From positions 22,694,991-22,758,990 of the forward strand of contig CP136061.1 of the NCBI GenBank assembly GCA_032622095.1: DNA of 64,000 bases, read 5' to 3'. Source of the DNA: Siphonodentalium dalli. Lineage: Eukaryota > Mollusca > Scaphopoda > Gadilida > Siphonodentaliidae. The notes below the pieces were generated by a model. The model had not been told where the DNA came from, did not search any database, and was given only the letters and a program-made list of their open reading frames with translations. The translations under genes and the position numbers were made by a program. The first letter of the stretch is position 1. Each line of letters starts with the position of its first letter. Of this stretch, positions 1 to 13,600 are shown one piece after another.

Positions 1-1444
1 CTCTCGTTTAAGTCATAGTATCTAAATTTAAACTACTAGTCAGCACAGCAAGATTAAATCATAAATTGTTTACAATTACTGCATCAATATTCATAGTTCA
101 TTTCATGGATCCAATCCACCATTAATGTAGATTTTCTATTGAAATTAATAATACTTTCAGATAGTTAATTGTTTGAAGTTACTAATGTCAAACTTCTAAA
201 AGTTTTTAAACACAAAAGTTCACTGAAAATAGAATCATGACATCACAGAGTCCACTATTTCCTGGTGCAGAGAAAATTTAAGTAACATATACTGCCCTTA
301 AAATACATCGACCAACACATTCACAGAAGAAAAATCCCGGACGAGCCCCCATTTTGTAACCGGTAGTATATGGATTATATACACACGGTTCTTCAAACCA
401 TTTAATTAAATAACATCAGTCTGCGAATCATGATGTACATCAGATGACAAATTTCTCAGCTCTGTAAATTAAATAATAAAATATACAAAATAGGATTTCG
501 CTCTACTGGATCAAAGTTAACGATATCAGTTAATAAATGGACTATGCTATCTATTGAGCATAACTTCATTTCAGGAAAGTGGAAAACTGGGAAGATACCG
601 GATTTGATAAATCACCATTTATAAATCACCATTTATCAAAATCACTATTGATAATTCACCATTTATCAATAGCAAGGAATAAAGATAAACCAAATACAAG
701 TGTGGAAGTTCAAATAAATCTAAACTAATTCAAATTTCATACTACAATTATGCTTCAAGCATAACATTGTTTCTTAGAATAAAATTGAAAAGCCACAGCA
801 AAACAGTATTCAGACTAGAAGAGTCATTATGAAGCCAGAGAAATGTTTTCTTCTCTGAAATTGATCTCAGCGAAATTAATCTTTCAATTAATCATAAAAA
901 TTACGATTAAATGTCTCATTTTCAACTTACATCATCAATGTGACAATAACTCACCGTCTTTAACCTTCATGGTTCAAACATGAACATCGCCACCATATTT
1001 CTTGAAGTATAACTTCAAGAAACTACAAGAAATCAGACATCTTGTATCTTGTGTCAAACACAAGACAGCATGAGAAAATGGCTGCTGGACAAATCACGCA
1101 CGGACTAAGAAAAGTAACTCTGCCAATGAAAGAACGAACGATAACACTACCAATGAACGAACGATAACTCTATCAATGAACGAACGATAACTCTATCCTC
1201 AACAGGTGTCACTGTTGCTGTGCGAAATTACAATTCCCATCACCTTGAATTCAAACCTATGATTGTGCCAGAGTTATTCCAACACCAGTTTAATAATATG
1301 TTTCATAACAGAATGGGTATGGAAAAGTTAGAAGTTGTGTTGATGCAATAATAATTACAAAAGGAACAATCATATATCAAAATATTCGAAGCTATATTCC
1401 CCTTTAAGGAATCTCCCAAAAAAACAAAAGCAACCAATCAAAAC

Positions 1445-1580
1445 GTGGCTTACAAACCAGGTATGCTGCCCACGCATGGAAATAACGCTGATAAATAAAT
1501 ACGAAAAACTGGTCTACAAACAAGGTATGGCTGTCAACGCATGGAAGTAATGCTGATAAATAAATACGAAAAACTGGTAT
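1445..1580. repeat. Two-copy tandem repeat, about 69 bp
   Basis: Two adjacent copies share acgcatggaa, gctgataaataaatacgaaa and aactggt with a few differences. Confidence 0.8.
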
Positions 1581-1659
1581 ATTCATTCAGTCGAGTGGAG
1601 AGTACAGGTGGGTTTGTTTTGATGGAATTTTTTTTATTAATTATTTTTCTTCAGACACA

Positions 1660-1990
1660 ACTCCGGATACACGAGGTGTATGGTAAACCCAGCTTCAACC
1701 AAATGTTAAGAGTTCGACGAATAAAGCTCTATAAAGTGACGAAATGGAACGGATACACGAGGTGTATGGTAAACCCAGCTTCAACCAAATGTTAACAGTT
1801 CGACGAATAAAGCTCTATAAAGTGACGAATAAAGCTCTATAAAGTGACGAATAAAGCTCTATAAAGTGACGAATAAAGCTCTATAAAGTGACGAATAAAG
1901 CTCTATAAAGTGACGAATAAAGCTCTATAAAGTGACGAATAAAGCTCCATAAAGTGACGAATAAAGCTCTATAAAGTGACGAAATGCTCG
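1660..1990. repeat. 22-bp minisatellite with a longer duplicated leader
   Basis: About nine units of gacgaataaagctctataaa gt run to 1985 with almost no divergence. Before them, a block containing tacacgaggtgtatggtaaa and ttcaaccaaatgtta occurs twice. Confidence 0.9.
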
Positions 1991-3710
1991 ATGAAGCTCG
2001 AGAATAAGCTTCCATGTTTCAATTTCGTTTTCAGTCCCAAGATGGGTGCTTGGTGTTAACTGTGGACAACGTTGTCAACATTCCATTGATATTGATAAAT
2101 TAGGAAACTAAATCTATATTTACATTTGAATTTGCTGCATTTAAGTAGGAAAATATTGACAATTGCATGAGACACTCCATGGTGTTTGAATAAACCCCAT
2201 TGCGGGCATGATTTTTGACACGTCAGAGTTTACTCCTGCCCCGCATTACGTTTTACTTTATCGTTGTACGGTATGTTTGGAAAGATGTCTCTTTATTCGA
2301 GTACTGAATAGGGATTTGGGGTTTTTAGAACCAAAACACGTCAAGGATTGAGTGTCCCATATAACGTTTTCAAAAAAATTCTCGAGAAGTGTCTGCAGAG
2401 AAAGTTTTGCTGCATGAAACTTAAATTTACCCAAACATTCCGAATGCGCTCGACTAAGATTGTATTTTTCTCGAGAACTGATATCTGAATTGTCTCTAAA
2501 CTCCTGTCACAGCATAAGTAGATATTGCATATCATATACGTCTTCCATTGGTTGGTATAACTTATAAATTGACTACTTTTAACTAATTAGACTAGCCCTG
2601 GTATGAAAAAGTCTAACTTGTGTCCCGATGTGCGGTTTACTGATGCCCGCACCGGGGTTTACTGCCCGCAGCGGGGATTATTAATGCTCAAAGCTGCTAA
2701 ATTATGCGGCATGTTCATGTTTAATGGCATGTTCACATGCAGCTACAAGAAAATATCTGCAAGAATAATCAGGTACACTTGTGTCCTGAGTGATATTTTA
2801 TTGCTGCAAAGATTACACCCGTGACAACGTGGCTACGATTGAGCTCAATCAGAACAGTAGTATTCGTGCTGGTTTAAGTGAACTGCGTCGGGTAAACAAT
2901 CTAAAGTCCATATATTGGCAATTCATAGCATTAATTAAATTTACAACAATTTAAATTTATTATAGTTGTTTGGGACTTGGGGTGGTGAAGCACAAACCCC
3001 TGTCGTACGCTGCAGCTCTCATATACATATATCATGATGAGACAGTGGCCACAAACCCCTGTCGCACATTGCTGCTCTCATGTAAAGAACTTATAATGAG
3101 AATGTGGTCACGTTATTTGGAAATGACAAATATTTATTGCCTTCATATGTGGAGAGTATATAAACATTACATAATAATATATACATGTATCAAGTTTTAT
3201 ATACACAAATATTGACAAGAGTTGTCCACCTGTATTGTATGTCCATTTGGCTATACGTCTAGGGCCAACCAGTATTACATGTAGCGCTTTCGCCTATTAT
3301 AAACGTGCAACTGGTGGAGAGGAAAGTGGCTGTGTCTATGGTTATGTTGGTTCTGTTTGACTCAACATCGTTTGTGACAATAAAATTGTTGCCACCTAGT
3401 ACAAACACTTGCATAGCGCTGTCCCTCAATTGATCCAAGAAGAAAACAACGTTTCAACACCATAGGCACCATAACTCATTTCCAATTAGAACGGTAGATT
3501 TGGTTTGTTTCATGTGGCTGTTGTGTATATCATGTTACCAAACATACATGTGTGTAGCGACACACGCACCCCCACCCCCGCGCCATCTATAGTCAATTTG
3601 TTTCAACAGTTGGAAATTTCATACCTGACACAATACTCAATATTAGTAGGAAATTTAACACCAACAATAGGTTAAAATTATTCTGGTACTACAAACAGTA
3701 ATAAGTGTGG

Positions 3711-3809
3711 TACAGTAATGCCCTAATTAATCGACTGCTTAACCACAGCATAATTATGGGTAACTTTTCAGGATTTAGTCGGCAGTCGATTAATTAGGGC
3801 ATTACTGTA
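3711..3809. mobile_element. 99-bp foldback MITE, mariner-like ends
   Basis: The ends are perfect inverted repeats of about 28 bp, starting TACAGTAATGCCC and ending GGGCATTACTGTA, around a short spacer. The TA at each end is consistent with a Tc1/mariner-type target duplication, but class is inferred from the ends only. Confidence 0.75.
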
Positions 3810-4449
3810 TGTGTTGTTTTAGTAGAATAGTTGCATATCTTGCCACTTTAGTCAACATATTGGTTTGAACTTTCCACTAGGTCCCTCTCTCCTCGGTATC
3901 CAGTCCAAATTCAAGTACACAAATATAAAATAATAAGGCATGTCAGATAGCCTACCAGGTAGGAAATTTAAAGCCATGGGGAGGGGGTACAAATGCAATT
4001 ATGCGACCTTGGTAGTTTGCCCTGGTGCAAGTGGGGTGGGTGCAATTTGGAAATCCATGTAGTACTAAAGTTATCATCCGGAAACTAAATATGAACAGAC
4101 GGATGGACCAATAGAGACGTGTTTTTAAACGTGCGTATAACAAAGGCACCAAAACACAACCACCATATGCTATGGGAATGTCGCATTTATGCATGTACGT
4201 GTATAGTTATGCTTATTCGTCTGATCAGGATGAATACATGATGACTGACTATTTTAGATTCTACATATATGAACATGGCTAATCAATATTAATCCAATGT
4301 TATACTAGATACATACATATTTAACACACATAGATATAATATATTGAGTGCTGAAAACGAGGCTAATATCAGCTGGTGTAGTGTAAGAGATGTAACTATA
4401 GATACATCCTTAACGTCCATCATCCATGTAATTATAGGAATACATGTCT

Positions 4450-4640
4450 TCACTGTCCGCCTAGTTTCTCGTATGCTTTCGCGATCTGCAGGATAGAAAG
4501 TTCATCGAAGTATTTTCCAATAAACATCATGCCGACTGGCAAACCTCGAACCAATCCGGAATTGATTGTCAATGCTGGATGCCCAGATGCGTTGAATGGT
4601 GCAGTGTTTTCTATCTGGCCCAGGCCTGCGTCCATTTTTT
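4450..4640 (-). CDS. Amidase exon 10, C-terminus and stop
   Basis: The acceptor ttttgtag precedes 4640. The exon completes a Glu, then reads [39 protein letters not shown] and a final helix ending GGQ, with stop TGA at 4452-4450. The N-SGHPALT...[10 protein letters not shown] block is the standard AS C-terminal signature. An 18-bp minisatellite begins about 70 bp upstream, inside the preceding intron. Confidence 0.94.
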
Positions 4641-7600
4641 CTACAAAATAATTGTGCAATGGGAAAACAGCAAAATAAATAAGTGTGCAATTCTAAAGCA
4701 AGGACGCAGCAACAGTGTGTGAAGGCATCTCAGTGTGTGAAGGCATCTCAGTATGTGAACGCATCTCAGTGTGAAGGCATCTCGGTGTGTGAAGGCATCT
4801 CAGTGTGTGAAGGCATCTCAGTATGTGAACGCATCTCAGTGTGAAGGCATCTCGGTGTGTGAAGGCATCTCAGTGTGTGAAGGCATCTCAGTGTGTGAAG
4901 GCATCTCAGTGTGTGAAGGCATCTCAGTGTGAAGGCATCTCAGTATGTGAAGGCATCTCGGTGTGTGAAGGCATCTCAGTGTGTGAAGGCATCTCAGTAT
5001 GTGAAGGCATCTCAGTGTGAAGGCATCTCAGTGTGTGAAGGCATCTCAGTGTGAAGGCATCTCAGTATGTGAAGGCATCTCAGTGTGTGAAGGCATCTCA
5101 GTGTGAAGGCATCTCAGTGTGAAGGCATCTCGGTGTGTGAAGGCATCTCAGTGTGTGAAGGCATCTCACCGCTAGGAATGTCAACAGTGTGTGAAAGGCA
5201 TCTCAGTGTGTGAAGGCATCTCACCGCTAGGAATGTTTTACACACAAAACTGGAAAATTTCAAGTATCAATCTGGTACCGATTTGCATGAATAAATATTT
5301 TCTTTGTTTTAAAATTTAGTCTAAATTTCATTAAGGCAAACATTTAAAGGTACTCAATCCGATCATGCGGTCTCCTTATCATCAAGTTATAACAACATTT
5401 CTTCAAAATACGCTTTAGTTATCAGAATCTCTAACAACAAATAAAAATAATGCTAACCGCTGTCAACTATGGTATAAATTTCCCAAAACGTGTTATTAAT
5501 CAACATGTTGTTCAACGAAATACGGCCGTATTATCACTTGAGTATCACGACATTTGGCCGTAATTACGACTTGATTTTAGAGTTATCCACCTCCATCCGT
5601 AATTTTGTTCGAGACCGTCGGTTTGACGACTTTTTTCTGGGCCACAAATAAGGACACATTTCGAGAAATAACAAATTTCAAAAATTTATATCTGATCACT
5701 CTGAGCTTCGATGGGTGGGTTCCTCGATTCAAATCAAATATTTGTACCCCCGAAGCCAAAGAAATAGTAATTTGGGAGCGTCTATTCGGATTATGCATCT
5801 TTAACTTTCACAAGTCAAAATATGATTGAAAAAAAGAAGTTATTTCCGATTTAAAAAGTTCAAATCATGTGCTCTATCATCGATGCAAACAATATGGTAA
5901 TTAAAATTAAAATGAATTTATAACTGGGGTAATAAATATATTTTCATGAATTTATAACTGGAGTCATAAATTTATTCTCATTATCATTTCCATTTTGTTT
6001 GTATCCTGAGTGTCATGAGTGTATTTCATGAGTGTGTTCCATGAGTGTATTCCATGAGTGTATTTCATGAGTGTATTTCATGAGTGTATTTCATGAGTGT
6101 ATTTCATGAGTGTATTTCATGAGTGTATTCCATGAGTGTATTCCATGAGTGTATTTCATGATTGTATTTCATGAGTGTATTTCATGAGTGTATTTCATGA
6201 GTGTATTTCATGAGTGTATTTTATGAGTGTATGTCATGAGTGTATGTCATAAGTGTATTTCATGAGTGTATGTCATGAGTGTATTTCATGAGTGTATTTC
6301 ATGAGTGTATTTCATGAGTGTATTTCATGAGTGTATTTCATGAGTGTATTTCATGAGTGTATTCCATGAGTGTATTCCATGAGTGTATTTCATGAGTGTA
6401 TTTCTTGAGTGTATTTCATGAGTGTATTTCATGAGTATATTTCATGAGTGTATTTCATGAGTATATTTCATGAGTGTATTTCATGAGTGTATTTTATGAG
6501 TGTATTTCATGAGTGTATTTCATGAGTGTATTTCATGAGTGTATTTTTGGCTTAAATTCATTCATTTGTTGTATATATTCTGTTGTTTATAAAAGGAGAT
6601 GGTCCCATAAATGGTCGGATTTAGGGTACAGTACCCCTTTAAGCTCAATCTACCGGAATGTATATATGCTGCTGCCTCCACAGAACAAATATAGGGCGAG
6701 AAACCTATACGTCACCATCAAAGTCTCTAACCCACCAAGCAAATACAGGCGAGAAACATATACGTCTCCATTAAAGTCTCTAACCCACCAAGCAAATACA
6801 GGCGAGAAACATATACGTCTCCATTAAAGTCTCTAACCCACCAAGCAAATACAGGCGAGAAACATATACGTCACCATCCACCGAGCAAATGCAGGGCGAG
6901 AAACCTATACGTCACCATTAAAGTCTCTAACCCACCGAGAAAATACAGGACGAGAAACATATACGTCACCATTAAAGTCTCGACCCCAACACGGTATGTT
7001 GCTTCATCCACAGAGCAAATACAGGGCGAGAAACATATACCTGCCCATTAAAGTCTCTAACATAACACAGTTGTTATTTTAAATTTGTTTAAAACATATA
7101 TAAACATTTGTCTGACGATATAAACTTTACATGTGGAAATTCATAATGCACATTCAAAAATCTGTAATCGTTTAAATCTCATATTTATAACTTAATTTTA
7201 CAAAGAAAACAGTGATGGATTGTGCCCCCGATTTTGAACATCAAACACAACTCAACCATTTAAAAGATGTTCGTGAAATTAACATAATCCCTTTCACTTG
7301 TAAGAACAATATCTCATGCAACAACTATATAGTTCAGCCACTGTACCAGATAACAACTATATAGTTCAGCCACTGTACCAGATAACAACTATATAGTTCA
7401 GCCACTGTACCAGATAACAACTATATAGTTCAGCCACTGTACCAGATAACAACTATATAGTTCAGCCACTGTACCAGATAACAACTATATAGTTCAGCCA
7501 CTGTACCAGATAACAACTATCCGAACGGCTGGAGCGACGGTTTAGGTATTACATTAGTGACGTATGTTCCTGAACGGCTGGAGCGATGGTTTAGGTACTA

Positions 7601-10600
7601 CATTAGTGACGTAGAGCGACGGTTTAGGTATTACATTAGTGACGTCAGTTTCTCGCCAGGATTCTCTCAAATAGTGTATGATTCTGACTAGAAGTTCTTC
7701 ATTGACATGCATCATGCTACAGTTGACTACACAGCTGTATGTGAAATGAAATCTGATTATAATTACTGAAGACTCTGTTTATGATATAGTAGCCAGGTTT
7801 AGATTGCCCTAGGTACCAGCTACGTCCACACTATAATTTTATTTATATATAAATACGTGTGTTGAGGGGGAATCACTCAGTGGTTAGACGGCTATGTTCT
7901 CTTTTCTAAGGTGTCGTTCCACTATCAAGACACCACAAGGGGTCATTGACCGTACACGAAATTTGTTTGCATTTAGACACTATTTTTGATAGGAATGGCT
8001 GCTGAATCTTGAATACATGAAAAAAATCTACCGTAAGGTTGATAATAGTATAAGCCTTATCAACAATTTCAAACAGTTGTCGATCACGGCTTTCTTCTCT
8101 TGAATGTAGCATAACGTGTACGGATGTTTGAATCCCGACGTTCCACAAGTCACATCTAAACCTAGCTAATAACATGTAAACTGCAAGACAGAGTTATGTC
8201 CCCCAAACCACTACCATCACATGCTGGCGTCGTTTGTTTTGTGTTTAATATGAGAATCCATGCTCTCCACGTGTAACGCGTTTCATTGTTAATCACTTTT
8301 CTGTCTAATTTCTGACAAATCTATAGTTGATTCAAGCTTAATTTGATTTAACCCTTTGAGTGCCAGGTCCGATTTTTGTATCAACCCATATACCCTGTGC
8401 CAATGCATTCTCTTATATATGCGAGTCGACCATAGGTCGCCTCGCATATATAAGAGAATGCATTGGCCTAACATTTTTTAGTTTGTTATTTTTTACAATA
8501 TTTTATAATTTTTTACAATTTTAATAATTTATTCTTATATTCTTTAACAGACTTATTTTGTAGGTTTAGGGCCGATGAGGTCGGCCCCTGGCACTCAAAG
8601 GGTTAAACATATTGTGAGGCCATCTGGATGGATAACACAGTTTCCCCAAAGCGGAATTTAGATATGTTATACTGAAGACTCTCCTGCGTATTTTTACATT
8701 AAAATAGCTTTCTGACCAATTTCTTCTGGGTTAACCCATCTTTGCGTACCACAACCATACTATCAAATTGTTTCTCTGTGACCTTTGACCCATGTGACCT
8801 ATAAGGCAAAATTGTGTTAGCTTCATGCCCAATCGCGATACAATTAAATTTTCCATAATTTTGATATATGACATGGCCGCATGCTCGAAGCATGCGTCGT
8901 GTTGGTGCGTGTTTTACCCTATACCATAAACAGAATGCACCAAAAACTCATATGGGACTGCCAGAAACGATGTCAGTTTTAATATTTTGCGCATATATTT
9001 CATGGAGGATTTTTGATATGTGGTGTGAAAAAGGTCCGGCACACCATGAACATCATTTCAATTATGTACAAATATGGTATAGGTTAGGCCATATTTCTCG
9101 TATTTTGACTGGACAGTATATAATGGTAAGCAGGCGGACTATTTTGCGATACTCTATCGGACAATTTCCAACTAATTTGATCTTATCCGGAAAATTTCCA
9201 ATTGAATGTGAACAGCTTAGTTTCTAACAATAATGCTGAATGAAATATAAGAAACACAAAAGTATCTAATAACAACTTGAAAAAAGCTTATGCGATAACT
9301 GCACGACAGTGCACGTGATCTGGTCGACCAGCGTAACGAGGGGACATAACTCTGCCTTGCGAGGTGGGGGGGGCAGAACTCTGCCTTGCAGTTTTAATAG
9401 CATGATCCATTCCTACCTTGTACTGACGCTCCCTCTTTTGGTAGTTCCGTTGCAACCCCTGTCATTGTTGGCATGACTATAGCATCATAATCTTTTAGCA
9501 CGTCTTCATAAGCTTGTTTTAGTCTCAACACCAGATTATGTCCCTTGTTGTAGAACTTGTTTTGGTAATGTTCACTCATGTACTCACTGAGTACCATGAG
9601 CATGCGTGTGGTGATGGAATAGTCATATGGTCTGAGTGCTGCTCCGCGAGTGGCCGCTTCTGACATGGACCCACAATGGTATCCACGCCAATTAAAGCCA
9701 CCAGCTGAAATGACGACCGATATTTTAGTTTAACCCTTTCAGTGCCAGAGGCCGATCTCATCGGCCCTAATTTACGGTCTGTAATAACGGCCCTAAAAAA
9801 ACAAAACAAAAATTCTTCAGATTGTTTTTTTTTTTTTTTGCTTGAATTTTTTTAGGTATACTTAAGCATACTATAGCGAATTTAAAAACAAACTGGATAA
9901 AACCTTAGGCGCATGTTATAACTCTAGTATTCATAGTAATAATTTCGATGCCCATGAAAAACGTAAGATTCCCTGGCAAAATAAGTCTGGCACTGAAAGA
10001 ATTAAAGAAGATAAGAAAAAATTATTAAAATTGTAAAAAATAATAACAAATGATGAAAAATTGTTAGGCCATTGCATTCTCTTATATATGCGAGGCGACC
10101 TATGGTCGACTTGCATATATAAGAGAATGCATTGGCACGGGGTATATGGGTTGATACAAAAATCAGACCTGGCACTGAAAGGGTTAAAGATGGATTATCT
10201 CTTCCTAAATACATTATATTTAGTTTCCTGTGAATAAATATATATGAGTCGAAAACACCCGTCCGGAAACGTTTCTATCAATTAATATTTATTATTATCG
10301 ATATTTTCTGATATAATGCAATAATCAGTTTGGACATTTTTTCATTACTAATTTTTTAACATACCGTGATGACCCGTTCAGAAGATCTCAGATAGAAATA
10401 GAGTTCCCCCACCTTCTATGGTCCACGATCCGTAAAATGTTCTAAATTGATCATATGTGTTTTACCAGAAAATTCGAAATAAAATCAATATTAATTGATA
10501 GAAGCGTTTCCGGACAGGGGTATTCGATTCATATTTATTATTTTATACCATGAAACTATATAAAACTTGATATATGAAGAGAAAGACCATCTTTTAACAC

Positions 10601-13600
10601 ATTTATTCTCTATCAACGATTAAACATGTAAATCACAATATATGTACATCCAACATAGTACATATAAATGGGAATAGAAATTGACAGTAAGCTTAAAGGC
10701 GTATTGGTGCCATCTCCTATATATTTGTATATAGAATTATATGAATTTAAGATATTTTATGAGGAATTATAGAAGCCTAGATTCACAGAGACGACGTTCT
10801 TACTGGCACACCAGACATACCCAACTTCAACTTAAACTTTATTTTAGTCTTTTAACATGGGTACATAGAGACCGTTTATAATCATAACATATTTACAATG
10901 ATAAATGAATCACTTAATATATATCCTTATTTGGAAGAACCGTATAAGAAAGCCACCGAAGGCACAAACCCTGTCCGCCAACGGTAATGTTCAGGAACTA
11001 TAACCATCAGATAGTGCCGGGTCTCAATCTCTGTCCTCCGCCGCTTTCCATGAACGGTGAATCCATGGTGCAATCACTGCACAGAATCGACCCCCATCAA
11101 CATATGATATATCCACATCGTATTAATGTGCATGCACTTAGGTTGTTATAAGAAGCAGCCCTTTTGGATTCTTCTACGACTCATTGGGACCAGTGGCATA
11201 TCAGAACTATGTTTATGGCGCCATCAAGGTTGTCAAAAACTAACTCTTTTAGAGTTGTTATCTGACAATTCAGTCTAATTATTCCCGGCCACACGCGTAC
11301 ACATCGTACATTATAGTGGGCATCTTACTGTCCTATTTGTGAGCACTGGAATATATTGTCAGTATGCTATTAACATGGTATCTTGGTAAACTATCGGCTG
11401 TACCCCACTTGACCCCGGGGAGCAGTAAATGGTTACTGAGTAGGCTCATTGGGGTAATAATTTGAGCGCTTTGGGCATCATGGGTTAGGCGCTTTACACA
11501 AACTGTACATTATTATTATTATTTATTATCTTGAATCACTATTCCCCCCCCCCCCCCCGATAACCATTTCGTATGGAATAATGTTGTGGCCAACCTAGAA
11601 TGGCGGAGAATATGCAACCTGCCAAACGAGAAAACCACCGAAGTGACAAAACATTGTGGCAATATATGTGTGTGTCTAGACATTTTGTCGCTTTTGGCGG
11701 ATTCCTCGTTTGGCGGGTTCCGTTTCCCCGCCCATTCTATGTTGGCTCTAACAGTAGTCCATAATTTCGTAAATCGCCAGGCAACTGTTGTAAAGGAAAC
11801 AAAACATATTGCTTGATGTGTGATACGATGGGACATACCGCTTCCCTAATGTCATACATTCTGCAAATTCTTGTACTATAATGACGTTATTGCTTGATGT
11901 GTGATAAGATTAGACATACCGTTTCCCTTTGTCATACATTATGTAAATCATTGCACTATAATGGCGTTATTGCTTGATGTGTGATAAGATTAGACATACC
12001 GTTTCCCTTTGTCATACACTCAGTAAATCATTGTACTATAATGGCGTTATTGCTTGATGTGTGATCAGATTAGACATACCGTTTCCCTTTGTCATACACT
12101 CTGTAAATCAATGTACTATAATGGCGTTATTGCTTGATGTGTGATCAGATTAGACATACCGTTTCCCTTTGTCATACACTCAGTAAATCATTGTACTATA
12201 TGGCGTTATTGCTTGATGTGTGATAATATTAGACATACCGTTTCCCTTTGTCATACATTCTGTAAATGATTGTACTATAATGGCGTTATTGCTTGATGTG
12301 TGATAAGATTAGACATACCGTTTCCCTTTGTCATACACTCAGTAAAACATTGTACTATAATGGCGTTATTGCTTGATGTGTGATAAGATTAGACATACCG
12401 TTTCCCTTTGTCATACACTCTGTAAATCATTGTACTATAAATGGCGTTATTGCTTGATGTGTCATAAGATTAGACATACCGTTTCCCTTTGTCATACACT
12501 CTGTAAATCATTGTACTATAACGCGTTATTGCTTGATGTGTGATACGATGGGACATACCGTTTCCCTTTGTCGTACACTCTGTAAATTATTGTACTATAA
12601 AGGCGTTATTACTTGATGTGTGATAAATTAGACATACCGTTTCCCTTTGTCGTACACTATGTAAATGCTTGTACTATAACGGCGTTATTGCTTGATGTGT
12701 GATACAATTAGACATACCGTTACCCTTTGTCATACACTCTGTAAATCATTGTACTATAATGGCGTTATTGCTTGATGTTTGATAATGTTTGATAAGGTGG
12801 GACATACCGTTTCCCTTTGTCATACACTCTGTAAATTCTTGTACTATAACGGCGTTCCATATCGGCATCCCTGAAAGCAGACGACAGATTCGACACAAGC
12901 TCCATGCAGAGTTCAGTCCCCTTCGATGCAGAACTTAGCTCCATGCAGAGTTCAGTCCCCTGCTATGCATGACTTAACGCTGCCAGCACGTACGCAGAAT
13001 GAGAGGAAATCACTAATTATTTTATTTGAGACTTGTATATAGGTTACAATTCATTCTGCATCATTTGAAAAATGTCAAGATCAAGCCAGAATAAATTGTA
13101 ACTGACAGAACACTTCAATAAAAAATGTTAGATTTAATTACGAAAAAATACGAATGCCTGCAGCGGTCAGACATAGCGTAGCGAGGGGACTGAACTCTGC
13201 AGCTTCGATTCTACAATGTGTTTTATAATTATAAATAGATCTTAATTTCTTAAATGTATATATATCGCATTGGTAACGCAGATGCCGTGGCTCCGTCGTT
13301 AAGCTGCATTACACTGGTTAGAGGATAAAAAGTTCAGAAGATATCAATCGAATTTTCTAACTTCAAACTGTCAGACGCACTCGAATCTTCAAATTAAATA
13401 TAGGTAACTTGGAAATGGCATCAAGACATGCCAATTCGAAATATTTCCGACCGAGCGGTAGGAATGTGTTTTATTGAGGTATGAAACCCATGGCAGTGAC
13501 AGTAACTGTTGGAAATTATTGCCGAATTAACATTCATGATTTTGTGTGGAGTTCAATCAAGTGCTATATGAATAATAATTAATAAATTATTACCATCCGA

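Larger units (their letters stand above)
1..4449. other. Flank 3' of the amidase gene, no gene recognised
   Basis: Open frames here are short and resemble no family. The stretch contains several tandem repeats, a foldback element and a dispersed repeat at 3600-3680 (ttggaaatttcatacctgac) that recurs near 51.63, 56.45 and 16.39 kb. The 3' UTR and polyadenylation site of the amidase should lie here, but I cannot place them reliably. Confidence 0.5.

Noticed and set aside
4710..7523. Regular short repeats that could suggest a CRISPR array
   Set aside because: The units are head-to-tail with no unique spacers, and the context is an animal intron.
7865..7900. tRNA-like A box (cagtggttagacggctatg) suggesting a tRNA gene or SINE
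   Set aside because: No B box at the right distance and no cloverleaf could be drawn. The same holds for the similar words near 14345 and 15970.
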